Assembly: GCA_045591885.1 (NCBI GenBank)
Contig: JAZNTT010000033.1
Span: forward strand, 1 to 14,655
DNA: 14,655 bases
Direction of reading: 5' to 3'
Source of the DNA: Colimorpha_A sp045591885
GTDB lineage: Bacteria > Bacillota > Clostridia > Oscillospirales > CAG-272
Shown here: positions 1 to 7,170 of the stretch, piece after piece
Layout of the letters: each line of letters starts with the position of its first letter
Position numbering within the stretch: the first letter of the stretch is position 1
The notes under the pieces: generated by a model
The model's database searches: none
Told to the model about the DNA's origin: nothing
The model's input: the letters and a program-made list of their open reading frames with translations, nothing else
Program-made: the position numbers and the translations under genes

Positions 1-340
<340 letters not shown>

Positions 341-348
<8 letters not shown>

Positions 349-358
349 CAAAGTTCAA
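341..358 (+). repeat. 8-bp inverted repeat at the 23S 3' boundary
   Basis: TTGAACTT and AAGTTCAA are separated by CA. The left arm is the very end of the predicted mature 23S rRNA and the right arm is just outside it. The left arm would normally pair with the 5' end of 23S to form the processing stem, so this local hairpin may be an alternative precursor structure or a chance palindrome. Confidence 0.55.
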
Positions 359-416
359 ACTACTTGAGTTTCAGTTCCGTTTTCGCTTTCCATATTCGGT
401 TGTGAATGAGCATTTG

Positions 417-446
417 ACCTCACCAAACGGTGAGGTTTTTTCTTTT
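417..446 (+). terminator. Intrinsic terminator of the rRNA operon
   Basis: A perfect 8-bp stem ACCTCACC/GGTGAGGT (417-424, 429-436) with loop AAAC is followed by a T-rich tail to 446. It ends the rRNA transcript about 70 bases after 23S, leaving no room for a 5S gene. Confidence 0.92.
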
Positions 447-450
447 CCTA

Positions 451-479
451 TGGACTTTTTTTCGCATATGTTATATAAT
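451..479 (+). promoter_or_regulatory. Sigma-A type promoter for the 509-1931 operon
   Basis: A -35-like TGGACT (451-456) lies 17 bases upstream of a perfect -10 TATAAT (474-479). It sits directly after the rRNA terminator and 30 bases upstream of the first start codon, which has an AAGGAG ribosome binding site at 497-502. Confidence 0.7.
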
Positions 480-508
480 AATTGGGATAAAACTTTAAGG
501 AGAATATT

Positions 509-1117
509 ATGCTCGGTAGATTTCCCAAGGGTAATTCTGTTTCCACTTCTGTTAAGGAGTCTATTGCTGTTCTTTTTCAGCTTCTTGATGAGGAGCTTGA
601 TGTCATAGATCATGCCGATAATCCTCATTTGTTTTTTCTTGCTTATGAAGACGCAGTTAAATACTGTGGCAAAATTTTGTCATATAAGCCTGGAAAACAG
701 ACCGATTCTCACATTTTGGAGATATTGCATCATCTATACGGTGATAAAACCGAGATCACAAACAGATTTTTTGATCGCCTGAGCACGAGTGGCCGTTTAT
801 CGTACGACGTAGATGCGATAATTGATAACCGCGATGAAATGACTGAGGCAAGCTATGATTACTTTCTGTCCTTGACGGGTCTTGACGAGCTTCGATATAC
901 GTATTGCACAGTTACTTTCGGCGGTACTCACACCTACGATTACATCTGTGAAATCCCCGGTATTTCCGTTGGTGATGACGTAATAGTGCCTGTCGGCGCG
1001 GAAGAAACTGAGAAAATGGCAAAGGTAATTGCCATTAAGGAATACCGTTACGACGAGGTGCCATATCCTGTCGCAAAAACTAAACGAATCATTGCAAAAT
1101 ACGGCTGCGGACTGTAA
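509..1117 (+). CDS. Conserved-looking hypothetical protein with C-terminal beta-rich domain
   Basis: I do not recognise a named family. The 202-residue product has a helical N-terminal part (about 1-125, acidic and hydrophobic, no signal peptide or membrane segment) and a beta-rich C-terminal part (about 130-200). The latter contains VGDDVIVPVG (about 152-161) and a PYPVAKTKRI stretch near the end. In Firmicutes, domains with a VGD-x-VxVPVG core and a PxPxxKTK tail recur in small uncharacterised proteins; I recall this pattern but cannot name the family. The start is fixed by AAGGAG at 497-502. It is the first gene of an operon, only 4 bases upstream of ylmH. Codons in the first half favour T in the third position more than the following genes. 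It is likely cytoplasmic; function unknown. Confidence 0.8.
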   Translation: MLGRFPKGNSVSTSVKESIAVLFQLLDEELDVIDHADNPHLFFLAYEDAVKYCGKILSYKPGKQTDSHILEILHHLYGDKTEITNRFFDRLSTSGRLSYDVDAIIDNRDEMTEASYDYFLSLTGLDELRYTYCTVTFGGTHTYDYICEIPGISVGDDVIVPVGAEETEKMAKVIAIKEYRYDEVPYPVAKTKRIIAKYGCGL

Positions 1118-1121
1118 AACC

Positions 1122-1931
1122 ATGAATAAAACTGAGATAATAAACAAAATATCGACCGATTCCGAGCAGAGGATACTGCTCAGCCACATTTTTGACCTGT
1201 GTGAGCGTCGAAACGGCAGAAACGTGATAACGGCGAGCGACTTTATGTCGGAGTCTGACGCATATTTAGCTGAAATACTCATAAATACCGTAAAAGCCGA
1301 AAACTACGTATTTTTTGGTGGATACGGCGAGGCGGAACGCAAATGCGTCGTTTTTCTTCCCGATTATTATACCGAAGACGACTTGAATGACGAGCCGTCA
1401 CTCTGCGATATTAGCTATATTGAAACATCGGTTGACAAATTCAATGAAAAAGAGGCGAATTTTTCGCACCGCGACGTGCTTGGCTCGCTTATGGGACTTG
1501 GGATTGAACGTCATCTGATAGGCGATATAGTGGTGGAAGGCGGAAAGGCGGTCTTTGCGGTTAAGAGTAAGATCGTGCCGTTTATCAACGAAAATCTAAT
1601 TAAGATCAGCCGTTATCCTGTGTCGATCACTGTCCATGATAAATATGAAATGACCCCGAAGCAGGACTGCGTTTCGGAATCCGATACAGTCGCATCAATG
1701 CGCCTTGACGCAGTAATTTCAAGTGTTTTCTCGGTGTCGAGAAGCGCTGCCTGTGACGCGATAAACGGCGGACTTGTCAGTGTGAACGGAATTGCCGTCA
1801 CAAAGCCCGACCGAACGGTAAACGAGGATGACAAGCTGTCGCTTCGCGGAAAGGGTAAGGTGGTAATTGATACCGTCGGCGGTTTTTCGAAGAAGGGAAG
1901 GATCAGGTTTTCCTACCGGAGATACAGATAA
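1122..1931 (+). CDS. ylmH: YlmH-family S4-domain RNA-binding protein
   Basis: The 269-residue product matches the YlmH family, usually about 255-265 residues. An N-terminal mixed region (about 1-75) is followed by a central domain with the family's FSHRDxLGSLMGLGIERxxIGDI signature (about 115-140). The S4 RNA-binding domain starts at residue 193 (MRLDAVISSVFSVSRS...) and includes INGGLVSVNG. YlmH binds the large ribosomal subunit and is related to RqcP, which helps C-terminal alanine tailing in ribosome-associated quality control. It is often found in the division-associated ylm cluster next to divIVA, but here it stands apart from it. The start at 1122 is chosen over an in-frame upstream ATG at 1029, because that would overlap the preceding gene by 89 bases. 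The 4-base gap and weak ribosome binding site suggest translational coupling. Confidence 0.9.
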   Translation: MNKTEIINKISTDSEQRILLSHIFDLCERRNGRNVITASDFMSESDAYLAEILINTVKAENYVFFGGYGEAERKCVVFLPDYYTEDDLNDEPSLCDISYIETSVDKFNEKEANFSHRDVLGSLMGLGIERHLIGDIVVEGGKAVFAVKSKIVPFINENLIKISRYPVSITVHDKYEMTPKQDCVSESDTVASMRLDAVISSVFSVSRSAACDAINGGLVSVNGIAVTKPDRTVNEDDKLSLRGKGKVVIDTVGGFSKKGRIRFSYRRYR

Positions 1932-2004
1932 TCGTTTAAAACAGGTCAAAGCCGAAAAACGAATTAAAAACCGAGTAAAAACACAAAATTTTTTCTAAAA
2001 ACTA

Positions 2005-2033
2005 TTGCAATATGAAAAAAACTGTGTTATAAT
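2005..2033 (+). promoter_or_regulatory. Sigma-A promoter of rpmE
   Basis: TTGCAA (2005-2010) and TATAAT (2028-2033) are separated by exactly 17 bases. Predicted transcription starts about 33 bases before the rpmE start codon, leaving a short leader with a ribosome binding site around 2061-2067. No clear terminator for ylmH lies between 1932 and this promoter. Confidence 0.88.
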
Positions 2034-2072
2034 ATCTCGTAATGTAATTATAAAAGGATAAGAGGTGCAATA

Positions 2073-2279
2073 ATGAAAGCAGGAATCCATCCCGAATACA
2101 AAGAAGTAACCGTAAGATGTGCTTGCGGCGAAGAATTCGTGACCCGCTCCACTAAGGACAGCATCCGCGTTGAAATCTGCTCGAAGTGCCATCCGTACTT
2201 CACCGGTAAGCAGAAGTTCGTAGACGCAGGCGGACGTGTTGACAAGTTCAAGAGACGTCTTGCAGCTTCCGGAAAGTAA
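2073..2279 (+). CDS. rpmE: 50S ribosomal protein L31 (zinc-binding C+ form)
   Basis: A 68-residue basic protein that matches L31 along its whole length, starting MKAGIHPEY. L31 bridges the central protuberance of the 50S subunit and the 30S head. All four zinc ligands of the C+ type are present: C16 and C18 (CAC), C36 and C39 (CSKCHPYFTG). In bacteria with both forms, the zinc-free paralogue replaces this one under zinc limitation; no such paralogue is seen here. The start is supported by AGAGGTG six bases upstream. The gene has its own strong promoter and is closed by two hairpins before hflX. Confidence 0.98.
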   Translation: MKAGIHPEYKEVTVRCACGEEFVTRSTKDSIRVEICSKCHPYFTGKQKFVDAGGRVDKFKRRLAASGK

Positions 2280-2293
2280 TAGGAACGAGTTAT

Positions 2294-2313
2294 ACGGGAC
2301 AGCTATGTCCCGT
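2294..2313 (+). terminator. First of two tandem hairpins after rpmE
   Basis: Perfect 8-bp stem ACGGGACA/TGTCCCGT with loop GCTA, starting 15 bases after the rpmE stop. It is followed by AAAAGC rather than a T tract, so on its own it is not a standard terminator. Its arms share the GGGACA/TGTCCC core with the next hairpin. Confidence 0.7.
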
Positions 2314-2319
2314 AAAAGC

Positions 2320-2350
2320 GGGGACAGGAATACTGTCCCCTTGTTTTTTT
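2320..2350 (+). terminator. Intrinsic terminator between rpmE and hflX
   Basis: Perfect 8-bp stem GGGGACAG/CTGTCCCC (2320-2327, 2333-2340), loop GAATA, then TTGTTTTTTT (2341-2350). It ends only 4 bases before the hflX ribosome binding site region (ACGGAGGTG, about 2355-2363). No promoter is visible between it and hflX. Confidence 0.93.
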
Positions 2351-2369
2351 CTTAAACGGAGGTGAAGCT

Positions 2370-3662
2370 ATGGAAGTAACCGAAAAAATTGAGATAGAAA
2401 AAGCGGCGATAGTAGGCGTTGTTACCTACGATAATCCCGCAGAGGAAAGCGAAGCATCGCTTGACGAGCTTGAAAGACTGCTTGATACGGCAGGCGGCGA
2501 GGTCAAGGTGCGCCTTGTGCAGAACAAGGAAAATCCCGACGTTCGAACGTTTCTCGGAAGCGGTAAGATAAAGGAGCTTCGCGAGCTTTGCCAAAACGAG
2601 GGGATAACTCTCGTCGTCTGCGACTCGGAGCTTTCGCCGTCGCAGATAAGAAATATGGAAGACGTGCTGAACGAGGGCGACAGCGAGCCGATACGCGTTA
2701 TCGACCGTTCGATGCTTATTCTCGATATTTTTGCTCTCCACGCAACGAGCGCAGAGGGTAAATTGCAGGTAGAGCTTGCACAGCTCAAATATACCGTACC
2801 GCGCCTTATCGGTAAAGGTCTATCGCTTTCCCGTCAGGGAGGCAGCGGAAGCATCGCGGCAAGAGGCCCGGGTGAAACTAAGCTCGAGCTTGACCGCCGC
2901 CATATAAAGCGCCGTATGCAGGCACTTTCAAGCGAGCTTGAGGAGCTTGAGCAGCGTAGAGCAACTCAAAGAAAACAGCGTGACCGTTCGGGAATCTGCA
3001 AGGTAGCTATCGTCGGATATACGAACGCGGGAAAGAGTACGCTTCTTAACCGACTGACCGACGCAGGCATTCTTGCCGAGGATAAGCTTTTTGCAACGCT
3101 CGACCCGACGACGAGAAAATTCGCGCTTCCCGACGGAACAGAGATACTTCTCGTAGACACCGTCGGATTCATACGAAATCTGCCTCATCACCTGATAAAA
3201 GCGTTCCGTTCGACGCTTGACGAGGCGGCTTATTCCGACATTATCATAATGATGACAGACGCGTCCGATAAAGAAAACCAGGCACAGCTTGAGGTCACAG
3301 AAAAGCTTCTTTCCGACCTCGACGCAGGCGGAAAGCCGACGCTTTGCGTCTTTAATAAATGCGATAATGAGGGCGAAAGCATACCGAAGCCCCCGACGTC
3401 GGTGCCGAGCGAAAACGTATTTTATATTTCTGCAAAAACGGGTCAAAACGTCGACGCGCTCATTACACGCCTAAGTGAAATAGTGAACGAAAAGACCTCG
3501 CGTCTCGTTTTTCAAATTCCGATGTCAAGGCAGGACGAGGTCGCAAAGCTGTACCGCTTTGCGAAGGTCGAAAGCGTCGACTACGAGGGCGAAAATACCG
3601 TTGTCACGGCGATTTGTGACAGCCGCGCGAAGGGAATGTTTGAAAAGTGGCTGAAGAAGTAA
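2370..3662 (+). CDS. hflX: GTPase HflX
   Basis: A 430-residue Obg-HflX superfamily GTPase that splits or rescues stalled and hibernating ribosomes, typically after heat or antibiotic stress. The N-terminal HflX domain (about 1-205) carries the family's glycine-rich segment (SRQGGSGSIAARGPGETKLELDRR, about 150-175) and a coiled linker (about 175-205). The G domain has P-loop GYTNAGKST (216-224), DTVGF (263-267), NKCD (329-332) and SAKT (354-357). A short C-terminal domain follows. Length is normal. The start has a strong GGAGGTG. The 3' end overlaps the next gene by 16 bases, implying coupled expression. Transcription probably relies on readthrough from rpmE or on a promoter inside it. Confidence 0.97.
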   Translation: MEVTEKIEIEKAAIVGVVTYDNPAEESEASLDELERLLDTAGGEVKVRLVQNKENPDVRTFLGSGKIKELRELCQNEGITLVVCDSELSPSQIRNMEDVLNEGDSEPIRVIDRSMLILDIFALHATSAEGKLQVELAQLKYTVPRLIGKGLSLSRQGGSGSIAARGPGETKLELDRRHIKRRMQALSSELEELEQRRATQRKQRDRSGICKVAIVGYTNAGKSTLLNRLTDAGILAEDKLFATLDPTTRKFALPDGTEILLVDTVGFIRNLPHHLIKAFRSTLDEAAYSDIIIMMTDASDKENQAQLEVTEKLLSDLDAGGKPTLCVFNKCDNEGESIPKPPTSVPSENVFYISAKTGQNVDALITRLSEIVNEKTSRLVFQIPMSRQDEVAKLYRFAKVESVDYEGENTVVTAICDSRAKGMFEKWLKK

Positions 3663-4270
3663 GAATAACCCTGGAAAAGTCCGGGGAAGCTGAATTGACC
3701 GAGAAAAAATCGGTCTTTTACGGCTATGCATCGCCCGTAAACAGCGAGGAAGAAGCGATTGAATTTATCAATACGATAAAGAAGAAGCACGGCGACGCGC
3801 GCCATAACGTCTACGCATATATGGTCGGATCGAATATCGCACGTTATTCCGATGCAGGCGAGCCGCAGGGAACTGCGGGAATACCTGTGCTTGACGTGAT
3901 ACGCAAAAGCGGATTTACCGACGCAGTCATCGTCGTCGCGCGCTATTTCGGCGGAATTCTGCTCGGCGCGGGTGGGCTTGTAAGAGCTTATTCAACGGCG
4001 GCGAAAATGGCGGTCGACGAAGCGAAAATAGTGACTTACAGCACCTACCACCAGTTTGACCTCGTGCTGAATTATACCGACCACGGAAAAATAACGACGC
4101 TTCTATCTTCGGCAGACCCGATAAACGACGGTATAGATTACGCGGAAAACGTCAAAATTTCACTTGCCTTGCCGATAGATAAATACGATGATTTCAAGGA
4201 AAAGGTGCTTGAAATAACGGCAGGCAGAGCGGTGTTCGTAGATAACGGAACACGCTTTGATAAACAGTAA
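3647..4270 (+). CDS. YigZ/YvyE (IMPACT/UPF0029) family protein
   Basis: A 207-residue protein matching the bacterial YigZ family. The N-terminal domain (about 1-125) carries the signature regions HNVYAYMVG, YSDAGEPQGTAGIPVL and VVARYFGGILLGAGGLVRAYS (about 53-115). The C-terminal domain (about 135-205) has the ferredoxin-like fold of YigZ. The family's N-terminal domain is shared with eukaryotic IMPACT, which regulates translation through Gcn1; the bacterial role is not established. The predicted start is GTG at 3647, inside the last 16 bases of hflX and preceded by AGGGAA at 3631-3636. It gives the usual lead into the (A/E)EKKSxF motif. Pairing with hflX suggests a ribosome-related role, but this is inference. 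Confidence 0.92.
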   Translation: MAEEVRITLEKSGEAELTEKKSVFYGYASPVNSEEEAIEFINTIKKKHGDARHNVYAYMVGSNIARYSDAGEPQGTAGIPVLDVIRKSGFTDAVIVVARYFGGILLGAGGLVRAYSTAAKMAVDEAKIVTYSTYHQFDLVLNYTDHGKITTLLSSADPINDGIDYAENVKISLALPIDKYDDFKEKVLEITAGRAVFVDNGTRFDKQ

Positions 4271-4274
4271 TAAA

Positions 4275-4324
4275 CAGGAGAACGCGAGTGCGTTTGCAGA
4301 GAACGCCCCCGTTCTCTTGTTTTT
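4275..4324 (+). terminator. Intrinsic terminator after hflX-yigZ
   Basis: CAGGAGAACG (4275-4284) pairs with CGTTCTCTTG (4310-4319) with one G-T pair. A smaller nested hairpin GCGTT/AACGC (4290-4294, 4302-4306) sits in the loop, and TTGTTTTT (4317-4324) forms the tail. It lies 4 bases after the stop codon. Confidence 0.82.
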
Positions 4325-4345
4325 CGACATAAAAAAGAGGATTTT

Positions 4346-4374
4346 TTGCATTTTTTGCGTATATTATATATACT
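4346..4374 (+). promoter_or_regulatory. Sigma-A promoter of the dgt-dnaG-rpoD operon
   Basis: TTGCAT (4346-4351) and TATACT (4369-4374) have a 17-base spacer in a very A/T-rich stretch. The first start codon is at 4411, preceded by GCGGAGG at about 4397-4403. No other promoter or terminator was seen up to 8319, so the three genes probably share this one. Confidence 0.75.
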
Positions 4375-4410
4375 AATAGCATTGAAGAATCTATTTGCGG
4401 AGGTTTAATA

Positions 4411-5397
4411 ATGACCGTTACCGAAATGATCAATGAAAGAGAAAAATCAACTCTTTCGGAATTTGCATTTTTGTCCGCTGATTCAAAGGGCAGAGATTAC
4501 CCGATAAATCCGTGTGACCTGCGCGGAGAATTTCAGCGCGACCGTGACAGAATAATACACAGTAAGGCGTTCCGCCGACTGATGCATAAAACGCAGGTCT
4601 TCCTCTCTCCCGAGGCGGACCATTACCGCACGCGTCTTACTCATACCCTGGAGGTAAGCCAGATAGCAAGAAGCATCGCAAGAGCGCTTCGTCTTAACGA
4701 GGACTTAGCTGAAGCAATAGCGCTCGGACACGATCTCGGACATACGCCGTTCGGACACGCGGGCGAGCGAGTGCTTCGCCGTTGCTACGATCCGTCCTTT
4801 GCCCATTACGAGCAGAGCATCCGCGTCGTTGAAAAGCTTGAAAAGCTGAATCTTACCTGGGAGGTGCGCGACGGTATTTTGCATCACACGAAGGGCGGTG
4901 CGTCCACCCTTGAAGGACAGCTCATTCTCGAAGCGGACCATATCGCATACATAAACCATGATATAGACGACGCCTGCCGCGCAGGAGTGCTTCGCTACTC
5001 CGACATTCCAAGCGATATAATCGAAACTCTCGGATATACGCACGGTGAGCGTATAAATACGATGGCGCTCAGTATTATCAGAGCGAGCGAAGGACGCCCC
5101 GTTATCGAAATGGAGCCGAAGATACGCGAGGCGACAGACCGTCTGCATGAGTTTTTATACGAAAACGTCTACCGTAACCCGATCGCAAAGGGCGAAGAGG
5201 GCAAGGCTGAGGAGCTGCTTGAAAAGCTCTACGATTATTTCATAAAGCATCCCGAGGAGATGCCCGACGAGCATAGAAACACGGCGGAGATAGAGGGAGT
5301 ATCCCGCGCGGTCTGCGACCATATTTCCTGTATGACCGACCGATATGCTCTGAATCTCTATAAAAAGCTGTTCCTGCCCGACCCCTGGCGCGGATAA
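4411..5397 (+). CDS. dgt: Deoxyguanosinetriphosphate triphosphohydrolase-like HD protein
   Basis: A 328-residue HD-superfamily protein of the dGTPase-like type, which hydrolyses dNTPs to the nucleoside and triphosphate and so helps set dNTP pools. The N-terminal FQRDRDRIIHSKAFRRLMHKTQV motif (about 41-63) is characteristic. Metal ligands are H78 (RLTHTLEV), H107 and D108 (LGHDLGHTPFGH), and a later aspartate in INHDIDD. The length fits the short clostridial form rather than the roughly 500-residue E. coli Dgt. It lies 30 bases upstream of dnaG, and this HD-dnaG-rpoD order is common in Firmicutes. Exact substrate preference cannot be read from sequence. Confidence 0.93.
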   Translation: MTVTEMINEREKSTLSEFAFLSADSKGRDYPINPCDLRGEFQRDRDRIIHSKAFRRLMHKTQVFLSPEADHYRTRLTHTLEVSQIARSIARALRLNEDLAEAIALGHDLGHTPFGHAGERVLRRCYDPSFAHYEQSIRVVEKLEKLNLTWEVRDGILHHTKGGASTLEGQLILEADHIAYINHDIDDACRAGVLRYSDIPSDIIETLGYTHGERINTMALSIIRASEGRPVIEMEPKIREATDRLHEFLYENVYRNPIAKGEEGKAEELLEKLYDYFIKHPEEMPDEHRNTAEIEGVSRAVCDHISCMTDRYALNLYKKLFLPDPWRG

Positions 5398-5427
5398 AAC
5401 GGAGAAAAATCTTAAAGGAGGGAAAAC

Positions 5428-7155
5428 ATGATATCGCCTCAAATAATCGAAGAAATCAAATACCGAAACGATATTGAAGAAGTAATATCACAGCACGTTT
5501 CCCTCAAAAGAGCAGGAAACAATCTGAACGGACTCTGCCCGTTCCATAGCGAAAAAACGCCGTCGTTTACGGTGTTTACGGGAACGAAATCCTTTTATTG
5601 CTTCGGTTGCGGAGCGGGAGGAGACGTTATCTCGTTCGTAATGAGAACAGAGAACCTTACCTACGTTGACGCGCTTCGCGCTCTTGCAAAGCGTTCGGGA
5701 ATCGAAATTCCCGAGGACGAAAAAGGTCAGCAGATGGGCGTGCGCCGCGAGCGAATTATCGAAATGAATAAGGATGCGGCGCGTTTCTTCCACGAGTGCT
5801 TAAAGAAGAGCAAGGAAGCGCAGGAATACGTCGCAAAACGAAATCTATCTACTGCACTTATCAAGCATTTCGGCGTCGGATATGCTCCGAACGACTTTGA
5901 AGCACTTGCCAAGCACCTGCGAAGCAAGGGCTATACGCAGGAGGAAATGAAAGAGGGCTTCCTCTGCTCGATAAGTAAGAAAAACGGCAGGTCGTACGAC
6001 ATTTTCAGAAACCGAATAATGTTCCCGATAATAGACGTCAAGGGCGATATAATCGCCTTCGGCGGACGAACCTTAAGTAACGATAAATCGGAAGCTAAAT
6101 ATATAAATACGAACGATACGCCGGTATTTAACAAAAGGCGAAACCTGTTCGCACTTAATTACGCTAAAAATTCCTGTTCCGACCAGATGATACTCTGCGA
6201 GGGATATATGGACGTCATAAGCTTGCACGGCGCGGGCTTTACTAACGCGGTCGCATCCTGCGGCACGGCATTCACGCCCGACCAGGCGCGGCTTATGAAA
6301 AAATACACGAAAAGCGCGATAATCTGCTTCGACGCAGACGAAGCGGGTCAGCGTAACGCCGATAAGGTATTCAAGCTTCTTTCCGAGGTCGGTCTTGAAG
6401 CGAAGCTCCTTAAGGTGGAAAACGCAAAGGACCCCGATGAGTTTATCGGAAAATTCGGAAGAGAAGCGTTTACGCGACTTCTTAACCGAAGCCGAAGCCG
6501 CTTTGATTTCAAATTTTCGTCGATAATCTCAAAATACAATATTAACGACGTAAACGATAAGGTGAAAGCCGCGTCGGAGCTATCCGACCTGCTTGCAAGC
6601 GGTTGGAGCGAGGTCGAGCGCGACGTATACAGCAGGCAAGTCGCAAAGCATCTTGATATATCGTTTGAAAGCTTCAAGTCAGATATTAAGCGTAAAATGT
6701 CGAAAAATGAAAAAGCAGAGAAAAAGGACTTCGGAAGAAGCGTAATGATGTCGACAGAGGGCTACGGAGACCGTATAAACCCCGATAGGCTTCTGAATCA
6801 GGGCGCGGCGGGAGCTGAGGACGCGATCATCGGAATACTCGCGACTTATCCCGAGCTTATCCCCAAGGCAAAGGATAAGGCGGGACTCAGCGAGGACGAT
6901 TTCGTGACCGACTTTAATAAACGCGTCTACGCAAAAATGACCGAGCTTGGAAACGGATTCGATATCGGACTTATCGGAGACGATTTCGGTCAGGAGGAAA
7001 TATCGCGTATCGTGCGCAATTCCGTTTCGCGTCAGTCGCTTACCGATAACGGCGAAAAGGTGCTGAACGAATGTATTGCGCGACTTAAGACGTTGAAGAA
7101 AAAAGAGAATCAATCGCTTGAAGATCTCATCGCAAGCAAACGAAACAAAATATAA
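5428..7155 (+). CDS. dnaG: DNA primase DnaG
   Basis: A 575-residue primase that makes RNA primers for lagging-strand synthesis at the replication fork. The N-terminal CHC2 zinc finger has C37, H40, C58 and C61 (CPFHSEKTPSF...CFGCGAGGD). The catalytic core and Toprim domain include E258 (LCEGYMDV) and D302/D304 (CFDADEAG), which hold the catalytic metals. The C-terminal part (about 440-575) is the helicase-interaction region, which varies between species and is moderately short here. The start has a strong AAAGGAGGG at 5414-5422. Middle gene of the operon, 15 bases upstream of rpoD. Confidence 0.98.
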   Translation: MISPQIIEEIKYRNDIEEVISQHVSLKRAGNNLNGLCPFHSEKTPSFTVFTGTKSFYCFGCGAGGDVISFVMRTENLTYVDALRALAKRSGIEIPEDEKGQQMGVRRERIIEMNKDAARFFHECLKKSKEAQEYVAKRNLSTALIKHFGVGYAPNDFEALAKHLRSKGYTQEEMKEGFLCSISKKNGRSYDIFRNRIMFPIIDVKGDIIAFGGRTLSNDKSEAKYINTNDTPVFNKRRNLFALNYAKNSCSDQMILCEGYMDVISLHGAGFTNAVASCGTAFTPDQARLMKKYTKSAIICFDADEAGQRNADKVFKLLSEVGLEAKLLKVENAKDPDEFIGKFGREAFTRLLNRSRSRFDFKFSSIISKYNINDVNDKVKAASELSDLLASGWSEVERDVYSRQVAKHLDISFESFKSDIKRKMSKNEKAEKKDFGRSVMMSTEGYGDRINPDRLLNQGAAGAEDAIIGILATYPELIPKAKDKAGLSEDDFVTDFNKRVYAKMTELGNGFDIGLIGDDFGQEEISRIVRNSVSRQSLTDNGEKVLNECIARLKTLKKKENQSLEDLIASKRNKI

Positions 7156-7170
7156 AACGAGGGTGAAAAA

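Noticed and set aside
349..416. Possible 5S rRNA or tRNA in the spacer after 23S
   Set aside because: Only 68 bases before the terminator, with no 5S core sequence and no cloverleaf arms or T-loop.
1029..1121. Upstream in-frame start for ylmH
   Set aside because: It would overlap the preceding gene by 89 bases and adds a sequence unlike YlmH N termini; the start at 1122 follows the stop of the upstream gene by 4 bases.
1932..2004. Possible terminator after ylmH (TCGTTT...AAACGA)
   Set aside because: Six-bp stem with a 19-base loop and no T tract on this strand.
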